Assembly (NCBI GenBank): GCA_966424055.1
Contig: CBJLMB010000032.1
Location: 10,278 to 74,277 of the forward strand
Reading direction: 5' to 3'
Source: Deminuibacter sp966424055
GTDB lineage: Bacteria; Bacteroidota; Bacteroidia; Chitinophagales; Chitinophagaceae
Length of the DNA: 64,000 nt
How positions within the stretch are numbered: the first letter of the stretch is position 1; each line of letters starts with the position of its first letter. Positions 55,785-63,790 of the stretch are shown here, in pieces. A model generated the notes under the pieces. That model worked only from the letters and a program-made list of their open reading frames with translations, was not told where the DNA came from and made no database searches. The position numbers and the translations under genes are program-made.

Positions 55785-55854
55785 GCAGCAAGCTGATACC
55801 GCCGGGCTACAAGAAATTCTGTTCGCAGAATACGCAACAGTGCAAGAAAGAAGG
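55785..55854. repeat. Degenerate copy of the dispersed repeat
   Basis: A stretch containing gcagcaagctgatacc, a ttcgcagaatacgcaac core and aagaaagaaggc. It follows the same order as the arrays at 22.9 and 30.4 kb, with more decay. It fills the space between the amidohydrolase and the following gene. Confidence 0.5.
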
Positions 55855-55866
55855 CATTTTTCGGTC

Positions 55867-56253
55867 TCATAGCAGCTCCTGCCGGTAAGAGACCTTATCT
55901 ACGATCTGCCATTTTCCGTCTAGCTTTACCAGGTTAAACCGGTCGATGAAGCGAAAGCTGGAAAAAGTCAATTGCACCTGCGCTGACCCTGTGTCTCCGT
56001 CCCAGGAATAGGAAAGCAGCTCGGGTTTACATTCCTGTAATGTTGCCTGGGCAACCAGGTCCAGGTATTGCGGCAGTGTCCACTGAATCAGCTTTCCCTC
56101 CATGATGGTCCTGATGTATGCATTGGGGTGAAAAGCAGCCCGGAGCCTTTCGATGTCTTTTACCGGGCGACCTTGAAGATAATCATTCAGCGTATGCAGG
56201 ATCAACTGTTTTTCCGCTTCTATTGCCGTTTTGTTTGTTGTCGCTTCCATCAT
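55867..56253 (-). CDS. NTF2-like protein (nuclear transport factor 2 family)
   Basis: A 128-residue protein with the sequence KQLILHTLNDYLQGRPVKDI, RLRAAFHPNAYIRTIMEGKL, and the closing LVKLDGKWQIVDKVSYR. This matches the putative lumazine-binding/NTF2-like group, cytosolic with no signal peptide. Function unknown. Methionines a few codons apart offer equally good starts. Confidence 0.82.
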   Translation of the reverse strand: MMEATTNKTAIEAEKQLILHTLNDYLQGRPVKDIERLRAAFHPNAYIRTIMEGKLIQWTLPQYLDLVAQATLQECKPELLSYSWDGDTGSAQVQLTFSSFRFIDRFNLVKLDGKWQIVDKVSYRQELL

Positions 56254-56354
56254 TTTTTGCCGCAAATCTATTTGTATTGCTTACAAACCTCCAAATGTAT
56301 ATTCGGTAAAACAAAATGGCCGGCTAAGTGTTTATCTGCCGTGGATAAGAAAGA

Positions 56355-56924
56355 TTAGTTCTTCAACGGTCCAAGGTGCTTATAAGTGTTGATCAGCAAA
56401 CCTGTGGGCGTGCTCTTCGACCCTACAAAAGCAAGTTCACGGGCGTCAATAGTATCCGATAGCAAGCGTTTACCCCGGCCAAGCAAAACCGGGTAGGTGA
56501 TGAGCACAACCTCATCAGCCAGCCCTGTATCAAGTAACATAGAGGTTAGGGTTGAGCTTCCCACAACGATCAGGTCAGGACCGTCTGTTGACTTGAGGTC
56601 AAGGATCGCTTCGGCCACATCCTCACTCAAATGCTTTACTGGTCCCCATTCCAGGCTATCGGGCCTGTGGGTTACAATGTATTTCGTTGCCGCATTTATA
56701 GCATTTGCCATTGGGAAATTGCCGGCATTAGGCCAAAAGCCACTGAATATATCGTAGGTATGGCGGCCAAGCAGCAGATCAAAATCCGGTCCATATGCCT
56801 CAAGAAGCATTGCTGCCCCGGAAGGGCTCCGGTAGGGAGTTGTCCATGCGCCGTAAATGTAGTCTCCGTCGTGTTCTATCACGCCGTCCAGCGAAATATG
56901 TTCGAAAATCCTGATCTTTCTCAT
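56355..56924 (-). CDS. Dihydrofolate reductase family protein (RibD C-terminal-like)
   Basis: A 189-residue single-domain protein starting RKIRIFEHISLDGVIEHDGD, with LLLGRHTYDIFSGFW and IVVGSSTLTSMLLDTGLADE. These are the NADPH and substrate-site blocks of the DHFR-like RibD_C family. Bacteroidota encode many paralogs with unknown substrates. Its neighbour NTF2-like gene lies 101 bases downstream on the same strand. Confidence 0.9.
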   Translation of the reverse strand: MRKIRIFEHISLDGVIEHDGDYIYGAWTTPYRSPSGAAMLLEAYGPDFDLLLGRHTYDIFSGFWPNAGNFPMANAINAATKYIVTHRPDSLEWGPVKHLSEDVAEAILDLKSTDGPDLIVVGSSTLTSMLLDTGLADEVVLITYPVLLGRGKRLLSDTIDARELAFVGSKSTPTGLLINTYKHLGPLKN

Positions 56925-57080
56925 CTTGCTTTTATTTGATTTAATGATTGCTCAAATTTAAAGCGGACAGGATACGCACATAAGGTGCAGATGCGAAAAT
57001 ATGGGGGTGTTTTTTCCTACAGGGGAGCAAGGTTAAGCAGTATTTAATAGCTATACACTCGAGTTGCCAGTTATAGCGGC

Positions 57081-57131
57081 GAGCTGATAGCGATGAGCTG
57101 CGAGAAATGCATCTCGCGGAACACGCGGAAA
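57081..57131. repeat. Copy of the 22.9-kb repeat junction
   Basis: About 50 bases from gagctgatagcgatgagctg through aaatgcatctcgcgg to acacgcggaa nearly match the junction of units two and three in the tandem array. Around it, 57190-57290 holds looser related sequence (catggcttgcagctataaa). The 480-base gap carries no credible gene. Confidence 0.75.
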
Positions 57132-57406
57132 GGATGATCATTTTCAGGACGCCTCGCAAAACAATTTATGCTATCTAACAGTACATTCCTGCCTCATAGC
57201 TGGAAACTCATGGCTTGCAGCTATAAATACCTGCAACTTGGGTTATAAGCCATACGCTGCCTGCTAAGAGGAAGCGCATGGCTGGTTAGTAGAATAAAAT
57301 TGTTATGGCCCGGCTATTGCACAGGGGGGGAGCATGCTGGAAAGGATCGCAGGCAAAACACCTGCTTTGCTGCGTTTTTAGCTTGTGGTCCAGGTTCGAA
57401 GTAGCT

Positions 57407-58189
57407 CTACTCGCTTAAAGCCTTGTATACATTTTCAGCTACCAGCGCTGCTGAAGCTGGATTTTGCCCTGTAAATAACAATCCATCAGATGTTGCGAAG
57501 GCATGCCAGTCTGCACCTTTTTCATAAATAGCCCCTTTTTCTTTCAATTTGTCTTCTAATAAAAAAGGTATAAGATCTGTAGATTGCCCGGCTTGTTCTT
57601 CGCTATTAGAATACCCTGCAATTTTTTTACCTTTTACCAGTGGCTCTCCGTTAACTGACCTGGTATTGACCAATGCAACAGGTGCATGACATACAAGCGC
57701 AACAGGTTTATGCTGCTGGTAGAAAGATTCAATAATATGGATGGAGTTTTTATCATCTACAAGATCCCACATCGGACCATGCCCACCAGGATAAAATACC
57801 GCATCATAATCGTTCAGGTTAATATTGGTTATCTTTTTCGTTGTCTTCAGTTTCTCCTGGGTAGTTTTGTCATCCTTGAACCTTTTTACAAAAGCCGTAC
57901 TATACTCTGGCAGCTCGCTTTTAGGGTCAATAGGCGCGTTACCACCTTTGGGTGTTACAATAGTGATTTCAACGCCTTTATCTGACAGGTAGTAGAATGG
58001 TGCTGCGAACTCTTCTAACCAGGTACCTGTCGGCTTTTCATTTGTAGGTACCTTATCGGAAGAACTAAGCACAAACAACACTTTTTTCGTTTTCATGTTA
58101 TTCTTTTTTTGATAATTAATTTGAGCATTACTGTGTGTAGCAGACAACAGGAATAATGACGCAAACAGTAATCCAGCTAATTGTTTCAT
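57407..58189 (-). CDS. DJ-1/PfpI family protein with signal peptide (Hsp31-like class I GATase)
   Basis: A 260-residue protein: signal peptide KQLAGLLFASLFLLSATHSNA, then the domain starting KTKKVLFVLSSSDKVP with VEITIVTPKGGNAP. The nucleophile Cys167 sits in VALVCHAPVALV, and the oxyanion block is AVFYPGGHGPMWDL. This is the glyoxalase-III/Hsp31 branch. Export makes it a probable periplasmic detoxification or chaperone protein. The first methionine of the open frame, seven codons earlier, adds a basic tail and may be real. It is divergent from the Crp/Fnr gene. Confidence 0.88.
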   Translation of the reverse strand: MKQLAGLLFASLFLLSATHSNAQINYQKKNNMKTKKVLFVLSSSDKVPTNEKPTGTWLEEFAAPFYYLSDKGVEITIVTPKGGNAPIDPKSELPEYSTAFVKRFKDDKTTQEKLKTTKKITNINLNDYDAVFYPGGHGPMWDLVDDKNSIHIIESFYQQHKPVALVCHAPVALVNTRSVNGEPLVKGKKIAGYSNSEEQAGQSTDLIPFLLEDKLKEKGAIYEKGADWHAFATSDGLLFTGQNPASAALVAENVYKALSE

Positions 58190-58202
58190 GCTTTTTTTAC
58201 TT

Positions 58203-58238
58203 TTGTACAAAGTTCCGCTTATCCTTGTTTTTGTACAA
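58203..58238. promoter_or_regulatory. Paired TTGTACAA palindromes
   Basis: Two identical 8-base palindromes, ttgtacaa, start at 58203 and 58231, spaced 28 bases start to start, in front of the DJ-1 gene. Repeated symmetric sites suggest a dimeric repressor; none is identified. Confidence 0.4.
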
Positions 58239-58259
58239 GTTGCTATATCACAACTTTGA

Positions 58260-58275
58260 TGTGACCTATATCACA
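58260..58275. promoter_or_regulatory. CRP/FNR-type site TGTGA-N6-TCACA
   Basis: TGTGACCTATATCACA is a perfect TGTGA-N6-TCACA, 17 bases before the Crp/Fnr gene and 70 bases from the DJ-1 start. A second tatatcaca lies at 58244. It fits autoregulation and control of DJ-1 by the encoded regulator. The protein's actual DNA preference is unknown. Confidence 0.6.
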
Positions 58276-58292
58276 CCTGTAAATAAAAGATA

Positions 58293-58865
58293 ATGAGTGT
58301 AATCCTCCGGCAGCAAATAGAGAAAATAGTACCATTGACCGATGAAGAATTTGAATATACGCTTTCCTTTTTTGTAAGAAAAAAATACCGGAAGCACCAG
58401 TTTGTTGTGCAGCATGGAGAAAGGGTTTCTTATGAATTTTTCGTTGAATCAGGGTTGCTCAAATCCTATTTTACAAACCATGAGGATAAGACCTATATCT
58501 TACAATTTGCCCTGGAAGATTGGTGGATATCCGATTACCAGGCATATATGAATGGATTACCGGCTTCTTATGACATTGATTGTATTGAAGATTCCGTGTT
58601 GCTGGCAATAACCCTTGAAAACAAGAACAAGCTTTGTAAGGAATTACAAAAAATGGAACATTTCTTCCGTATAAAAGCAAATTATGGATACATTGCTTTA
58701 CAGCAACGCATTCTTTCCTTACTTAACGATGATGCCCGGGAAAAATACAGGCAGCTTTTTAAACTATACCCCATGCTTTTTCAGCGGGTACCCAAAGCGT
58801 TTTTAGCGTCCTACATAGGCGTTTCAAGAGAAACACTTAGCAGGATCTCCAATAACTTCAAATAA
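58293..58865 (+). CDS. Crp/Fnr family transcriptional regulator
   Basis: A 190-residue protein: a cyclic-nucleotide-binding-like beta roll (HQFVVQHGERVSYEFFVESG, then LQFALEDWWISDYQAYM) and a C-terminal helix-turn-helix (KAFLASYIGVSRETLSRIS). The classical cAMP-contact residues are not evident, as usual in Bacteroidota members. It is divergent from the DJ-1 gene with a shared 103-base control region. Confidence 0.9.
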   Translation: MSVILRQQIEKIVPLTDEEFEYTLSFFVRKKYRKHQFVVQHGERVSYEFFVESGLLKSYFTNHEDKTYILQFALEDWWISDYQAYMNGLPASYDIDCIEDSVLLAITLENKNKLCKELQKMEHFFRIKANYGYIALQQRILSLLNDDAREKYRQLFKLYPMLFQRVPKAFLASYIGVSRETLSRISNNFK

Positions 58866-59121
58866 ACAACCACACGAAATACATTAGCAGTTAAGCACCG
58901 CCCGAACAAATTCAGCAGCATCGCTTTTTTAAAAAACCTGTCCACCGGTTGTACAATTTTCGAACCATTGATTCCTGATCTGAAACATTTATATTATATA
59001 ATAATTTGAATATCAACAACTTAGATAAATTTGTATTTCGCCCGAAAACCGGCCACCCACTTTGAATAATTTTACAAGATGAGCTGGAAAGCGTATCTTA
59101 AAAGCACTAAGAGCCACCGTT

Positions 59122-59152
59122 TTTGATGTCTGCAACTCTTTTTTTAAATTTG
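59122..59152 (+). promoter_or_regulatory. Bacteroidota-type promoter (TTTG-N19-TAAATTTG)
   Basis: TTTG (59122) and TAAATTTG (59145-59152) are spaced by 19 bases, the canonical -33/-7 arrangement. The ATG of the kinase-like gene begins only five bases later, so the transcript may be leaderless. Confidence 0.6.
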
Positions 59153-59157
59153 CACAA

Positions 59158-59802
59158 ATGATTCCCAATGAGATCCGAAAGAAACTTCAAAATATCATTG
59201 ACGGAGCTCGCTTTGAGAGGGCAACAGATAGTTGCGCAACGGTCAGAAATCTCCTTATCGAAGGCTTTGGAACAGGTTCAACTGTTAAAGAAGCATTCGA
59301 AAGTAGAGCAATCGTCAAAGAAGAACAAGCTCACTTCCTAAAATCCTGGGCCACAAAAACAAATCAATTGCTATCTGCCTTGCCTGCAGGGAGTGCGTAC
59401 CTGACAAAAGGAGGCGAATCCAAAGTTTATCTCGCAGCTGACCAGTTAAATGTTATTAAAGTAAATGACGCCATCTATTATGCAAGTTGGGATGAATATT
59501 TTAATAGCCTCGTTCTACACAATTTACTATTTCCCAATACCGCCTATTCTTTAATAGGTTTCATGGAAATCGGCAATCACCTACATGTTTTGTTGCAGCA
59601 GCCTTTTATTGAGGGCGAGCAAGCTCGTCTGGAAGATATAAAGGAGCTCTTAAGCTATAACGGTTTCGAGAATACGAGACGACAGGATTATTACAATAGT
59701 GAGTTCGGCCTTGTGTTGGAAGATATGCACGATGAAAATGTGATAGCGAAAGATGAATTACTTTTTTTTATTGATACAGTGTTTTATTTAATAAGGAAGT
59801 AG
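59158..59802 (+). CDS. Polyvalent-protein-type Ser/Thr/Tyr kinase domain
   Basis: A 214-residue protein resembling the Kinase-PolyVal domain. A glycine-loop-like GGESKVY (85-91) precedes a lysine in NVIKVND (Lys101). A catalytic-loop analogue is DMHDEN (189-194), and a metal-site Asp lies in FFIDTVF (Asp206). Residues 1-75 are a helical preface. Such kinases occur as domains of large phage or plasmid polyvalent proteins and as stand-alone genes; a free-standing copy without neighbours is typical of mobile DNA. Identification is by motif order. Confidence 0.65.
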   Translation: MIPNEIRKKLQNIIDGARFERATDSCATVRNLLIEGFGTGSTVKEAFESRAIVKEEQAHFLKSWATKTNQLLSALPAGSAYLTKGGESKVYLAADQLNVIKVNDAIYYASWDEYFNSLVLHNLLFPNTAYSLIGFMEIGNHLHVLLQQPFIEGEQARLEDIKELLSYNGFENTRRQDYYNSEFGLVLEDMHDENVIAKDELLFFIDTVFYLIRK

Positions 59803-59971
59803 CGGGCATAGAACCACCTTGAATTTTGTAGCGAAGTAGGAAAACAACTGAGAAATATAGGAATATTTGAAAATGGAATATATTCAGCAGCGCTTTATTA
59901 AAGCGTTGCTCCAGTTTATCAATTGTTTATTGAGCATATATAATTTTAATGAGCTTTACTGATATATCTAA

Positions 59972-60142
59972 TCAGTAGTGTTTCGTTAAGATTATAAGTA
60001 GTTCTTTGAAAGTCTTGATACGCTTGCATTTCAGGGTAGTTTAGTCGCGTGACGATCTCCTAAGAAAAACAAGTGATCAAGATGTCAAAGAACTTTTATA
60101 TAAACAGTTGAAAATCTTTTAGTTTAAATGAGACGCTACTGA
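59972..60142. mobile_element. MITE-like element with terminal and subterminal inverted repeats
   Basis: A 171-base segment. The imperfect termini tcagtagtgtttcgttaag and (inverted) ttaaatgagacgctactga match at about 14 of 19 positions. Subterminal arms gttctttgaaagtcttgat and atcaagatgtcaaagaac match almost perfectly. There is no coding sequence and no clear target duplication. It fits a non-autonomous transposon or an IS scar. Confidence 0.55.
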
Positions 60143-60296
60143 CTTCAAATAAAAAATCACCCGCGTTTTATATAATTGATCATTTAAATAAGTAGGGATG
60201 GGTAGCTGGATGAACTTGGCAAGATGGTGTTATTGGGTAGTGGGAAATGAGGTGGGCTCCTTGCAAAATCAGATTGTACCCTAAGGAAGACAGACC

Positions 60297-60689
60297 TCAG
60301 TGTTCATATTCGCTTTTCAGTCGTACATTTTGTTGTAAATTAAATACAGTGCCTGCTGGATCAGTGATCCAATGCATATTTTCAGGAAGTTCCTCAATTT
60401 CGTCACAGATTTCCACACCGTTCGATTGCAGATACTTTGTTGCCTCTTCTACATTAGGAACAGTAAGCTGTAACCAAGTTTCGGAATGGGTGTAATTGTC
60501 TACGCAATCTAACCATATAACATTGTTGCCGAATTTCACTTCGTGTGTTCTGGAAACGGTTGGATTATCAATCGGCTTTTCTTGCACTTCCAGCTTCAAA
60601 ATATCTCTGTAAAAAGCGACCGTTTTTTCGTATTTACTTTTTGGAATTTTTATTGCGATATTAACTCCTGCCTCAAATTTTGTATCCAT
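60297..60689 (-). CDS. VOC family protein
   Basis: A 130-residue protein: NIAIKIPKSKYEKTVAFYRD, then QLTVPNVEEATKYLQSNGVE and the closing WITDPAGTVFNLQQNVR. The terminal DPAG(T/N) motif and the paired modules are diagnostic of the fold. AT-rich compared with the VOC genes at the left. The ligand is unknown. Confidence 0.85.
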   Translation of the reverse strand: MDTKFEAGVNIAIKIPKSKYEKTVAFYRDILKLEVQEKPIDNPTVSRTHEVKFGNNVIWLDCVDNYTHSETWLQLTVPNVEEATKYLQSNGVEICDEIEELPENMHWITDPAGTVFNLQQNVRLKSEYEH

Positions 60690-61131
60690 ATTTTATACTT
60701 TTTACAATTATACAAAATCTTTAGATTTTTTATCTTCAATAGTTTTTGTTTTCCTACCTATTTTGTTGTCTTGCGGAACAATGGATTTGTAAACGACTAC
60801 TTACACAAACACGGAAAAAATACCATGCCCTAAATATTCCGGTGTTTATCATATCTATTTCCACTGATGCCAGTGTAAAAAATGCCTTGAGACAGGGGCG
60901 CATTTTATTTAGAAACCAGATACCTTTGCAAATTATAGCTACTTCGTCAGCAGTCTCTGCAATTTAACTCAGGAGAAAAGGGCTGATAAGAACGAATACA
61001 TACCTTTCCATTGAAATTGGCAGAATAGCAAAAAAGCGATATTCCGTTTCGTCAGAAAATGTGGATGAAGCAGTAAACATTATCAAAGAGCTCTCAGAAA
61101 AAGAATAAAATAAAAATTCAACCTTATAGAT
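60690..61131. other. Gap with a degraded open-frame remnant
   Basis: About 440 bases without an intact gene. A plus-strand frame from 60968 to 61108 lacks a start and ends VDEAVNIIKELSEKE, which looks like the C-terminal helix of a larger protein (not identified). The in-frame stop at 60965 separates it from another open stretch, suggesting a decayed gene. Confidence 0.4.
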
Positions 61132-61683
61132 ATGAATTATTTAGGGTATATCATCGGGATGATAGTGACCTTGGTTATTGGATTTTTAGCCTTGGGTTTA
61201 ATTAAACGAAAAATAGCGTATGATTGTGAAATAATGGTTGATAAACCAATAGAAGAAGCCGGATATGTAGCACAAGACGAAGAAAGAATGTCAGAATGGC
61301 TGGAAGGATTTAAAAAAATTGAACACGTAAGTGGTACGCCAAAAACGGTTGGAAATGTGTCAAATGTATACTTTGCAATTAACGGAAAGGAGATGATTGT
61401 TAAACGGACAATTACCGGCATTAAATTATTTGAATCAATGGAATCATTGTCTGAAACTGCCTTCATGAATATGGAATATACTGTTAAAATGACCGCCATC
61501 GGTAATAAAACAAAAATTAGTTCAAGTACTACTGTTAAAGGAAATGGGATATTTGCCAGATCGATGATAGTATTTATGGGCGGTTCTCTTAAAAAGCAAG
61601 AGGAAACGAATTTGGTTAAGCTGAAAAATACAATCGAAGCAAACACAAAGAAATATTTTCCTGAACCGACAACAACAAACTAA
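61132..61683 (+). CDS. SRPBCC family protein with membrane anchor
   Basis: A 183-residue protein: an N-terminal hydrophobic helix (GYIIGMIVTLVIGFLALGL) and an SRPBCC/START-like domain with AYDCEIMVDKPIEEAGYVAQ and MSEWLEGFKKIEHVSG. It would hold a hydrophobic ligand; the anchor puts the domain at a membrane. The stop is directly followed by the next gene, which may be coupled. Confidence 0.7.
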   Translation: MNYLGYIIGMIVTLVIGFLALGLIKRKIAYDCEIMVDKPIEEAGYVAQDEERMSEWLEGFKKIEHVSGTPKTVGNVSNVYFAINGKEMIVKRTITGIKLFESMESLSETAFMNMEYTVKMTAIGNKTKISSSTTVKGNGIFARSMIVFMGGSLKKQEETNLVKLKNTIEANTKKYFPEPTTTN

Positions 61684-61737
61684 GTGGACGATTATCCAAG
61701 GTCAGAATTTATTTATCTCGAAAAACAAAAGATTGAT

Positions 61738-62391
61738 ATGAAACTCTCTTCACAAGCCGAAAGCATCTTGGCTCAAATCAATACTGAAACTAAGCTGGGA
61801 GACCTGCGAATAATTGCGAGTGAGATTAAAAGAAACCATGAATTGGCTTTGGAACTTTGGTCAACAGGTCAATTTTTGCCACGACAGTTGGCAATTTTGA
61901 TTATGGACAAAAAACAACTTTCGCAAAAACTCATTGACAATTTAGATAACGACATTAGGCAGCATAATGAAGATGAAAAACTTCAATTAATTGACTGGTT
62001 AATGGCCAACCAACTTTCCAAAGATAAAAAGACAATTTCATTAATGGAAACTTGGGAAAACAGCCAGTCTTCACTACAAAGACGAGTTTTTTGGTATTAT
62101 CAAGCTCGTTTACGTTGGGTTGGGCAAACACCACCGCCAAACAGTGAAGAATTGCTTTCTAAAATTGAAACACGCATTGAAAAGGAAGTGCCGGAAGTAC
62201 AATGGGCAATGAATTACACTACGGCTCAAATCGGAATTTTTGAAGAAAAATATCGTTCAAGATGCGTTGCACTTGGAGAACGTACAGGGCTGTATAAAGA
62301 TGAAATAGTTGCTAAAAATTGTACACCTAATTATTTGCCCAAATTAATAGCCATTCAAGTAGATAAGCTGAAAAAAAAGAGTAAAGCATAG
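61738..62391 (+). CDS. DNA alkylation repair protein (AlkD-like)
   Basis: A 217-residue HEAT-like repeat protein: helices with ELALELWSTGQFLPRQLAIL, IDWLMANQLSKDKKTISLME, VFWYYQARLRWVGQTPPPN and the end LYKDEIVAKNCTPNYLPKL. This matches the AlkD-like/DNA-alkylation-repair family, which releases N3- and N7-alkylated bases. A GTG frame at 61684, adjoining the previous stop, adds 18 residues; the ATG at MKLSSQ is preferred by similarity. Confidence 0.85.
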   Translation: MKLSSQAESILAQINTETKLGDLRIIASEIKRNHELALELWSTGQFLPRQLAILIMDKKQLSQKLIDNLDNDIRQHNEDEKLQLIDWLMANQLSKDKKTISLMETWENSQSSLQRRVFWYYQARLRWVGQTPPPNSEELLSKIETRIEKEVPEVQWAMNYTTAQIGIFEEKYRSRCVALGERTGLYKDEIVAKNCTPNYLPKLIAIQVDKLKKKSKA

Positions 62392-62434
62392 ATAGATGAA
62401 CAGGATGGAAAATAATATTTAATTTAATTTAATC

Positions 62435-62644
62435 CTATTCAGCCTGCCCACTCTTTATATAGGTACTATCCATTAACCGTTTTATCCCTTTGCCCTGTTG
62501 AGAGTACAGATAGTGCCATGCCTTTTTTATCCGGTCGTTTTCCAACTTTACTTCTTTCTGGTTATCACTCCAATGAATACTGAATTTATACAGATTTGTA
62601 AGAACCGGCATAATTGCCAGTAATAGGAACCAGCGACCAAACAC
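62435..62644 (-). CDS. Small hypothetical protein
   Basis: A 69-codon open frame with a hydrophobic start (RWFLLLAIMPVLTNLYKF) followed by a charged region (DNQKEVKLENDRIKKAWHYL). It might be a short secreted or membrane protein, or chance. No family recognised. Confidence 0.3.
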   Translation of the reverse strand: MFGRWFLLLAIMPVLTNLYKFSIHWSDNQKEVKLENDRIKKAWHYLYSQQGKGIKRLMDSTYIKSGQAE

Positions 62645-63151
62645 TATCTTATAAATAATTTGGCATCCTGTTCAGAAAAAAGCAATAACTGAAATTTTCG
62701 TATCAGGTTCTTAGGTTGGGCGGCTATGGTCAATTTCATATCTATATGCCTTTTTTACGATTAAAGATGATGTTTGCCGGATGGCATACGGCGCAATACA
62801 TAATGCACCCCAAAAGTGTCTTTCTTTTCCATTGTTATCATTTTTATGTGTTTAAATCCAAATGCACTAACCGATCATTCACGAGCCACGAAAAATGAAT
62901 TGAAATCGACCGAAATCATATCAAAACGTTTCGCTTCACCCTAGTTAACTAAATGCAATACACTTAGTTACATGGGAGCTATTGTTGTAACGATTAATTG
63001 CAGTAATTCATTTAGTGGGATGGCAGATTTTTGCATAGCGGCAACTTTGATCGCATAGAGAATAAGTACGGCAAAAAATCGTACTCACGGCACTATACAA
63101 TATGTATGAGCCAGCTATAAATTCCTTACTTCTCCGAAACTGCCCAAGGAT
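62645..63151. other. AT-rich gap, nothing recognised
   Basis: About 500 bases with only short open frames. It includes repeated gttaac/taacta-rich sequence near 62945. No gene or named element was supported. Confidence 0.4.
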
Positions 63152-63496
63152 TCAAGAGCGCGACAACCGTTCAACCTCATCCTGCAGGGCCTGGTCCCAA
63201 ATAAATCCCATATTAAAGTCACCATCAGGATTCATAGTAAAGATTGCTCTATTCCACTTATTATTGCCGCCTTGGGTAGTTATTTCGTGTAACTCCCTAA
63301 TCCAATTCCGAATCTCTCTTGGAATCGTCCTAACGGCTAATTCACGTCTTTGCGAACCGATATTATAACTACCGGTGTAGCCGACGACGCCGAAACCTAC
63401 AATTTCTATATTCAATTCGACATCAGTCCAATCAGCTTCATCAATGGCGTTGACAATACTTTGACCAATGTGTAAATAAATTTCGTCAACAGTCAT
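63152..63496 (-). CDS. YezG-like immunity/antitoxin family protein (orphan)
   Basis: A 114-residue acidic protein beginning TVDEIYLHIGQSIVNAIDEA, with DVELNIEIVGFGVVGYTGSY and a C-terminal segment NPDGDFNMGFIWDQALQDEV. The F-x-M/F-x-F-x-W-D pattern before an acidic end resembles the YezG/DUF600 immunity proteins that block secreted polymorphic toxins. No toxin gene is adjacent, so it would be an orphan or cargo immunity gene. Identification is by motif and length. Confidence 0.6.
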   Translation of the reverse strand: MTVDEIYLHIGQSIVNAIDEADWTDVELNIEIVGFGVVGYTGSYNIGSQRRELAVRTIPREIRNWIRELHEITTQGGNNKWNRAIFTMNPDGDFNMGFIWDQALQDEVERLSRS

Positions 63497-63579
63497 AGTT
63501 TACTTTTTTGATGAGAAGATATTTGCTCCTTTGTTATGGCCCCTAAGCTATCGCTTTGCGGAAATAATAAACACCGTCG

Positions 63580-63613
63580 TTTGACGGAATTTGTCTACAA
63601 TTTTATACCTTTG
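63580..63613 (+). promoter_or_regulatory. Possible Bacteroidota promoter near the attachment scar
   Basis: TTTG at 63580 and TACCTTTG at 63606 are separated by 22 bases, close to the -33/-7 spacing. It points toward the tRNA fragment rather than to a clear gene. Confidence 0.35.
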
Positions 63614-63729
63614 TAAAAAGCCCATCAAAAGGCTACAAACTGGTTCAAATAAAAAGGGGCACATTTCGGGGCACATAGTACCGAAGCCATCTTTGAAATA
63701 GCTGACAACAAGATAATTACGAGCAATAG

Positions 63730-63752
63730 TTCGAGTCCCATCGGGGCGACCA
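63730..63752 (+). other. 3'-tRNA fragment, probable attachment-site scar
   Basis: Begins with the T-loop ttcgagt and ends cggggcgacca, i.e. a T loop, a T-stem half, an acceptor strand and encoded CCA. The bases before it (gagcaatag) cannot pair as the other T-stem half, so only the 3' end of a tRNA is present. That is the usual product of integrase insertion at a tRNA 3' end. A terminator follows immediately. Confidence 0.6.
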
Positions 63753-63760
63753 GAAAAAAG

Positions 63761-63790
63761 AACCCTTCAGATTGTTGGATTTGAAGGGTT
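63761..63790 (+). terminator. Intrinsic terminator after the tRNA fragment
   Basis: Arms aacccttcagat and atttgaagggtt pair with one mismatch around a six-base loop, followed by TTTT. It would terminate a tRNA transcript originating at the intact gene. The remaining 210 bases to the window end hold no gene. Confidence 0.85.

Noticed and set aside
60968..61108. Intact small gene
   Set aside because: No start codon in frame and a stop just upstream; treated as a decayed remnant of unknown origin.
63730..63752. Complete tRNA gene
   Set aside because: Only the T loop to CCA segment is present; upstream bases cannot form the T, anticodon or D arms.
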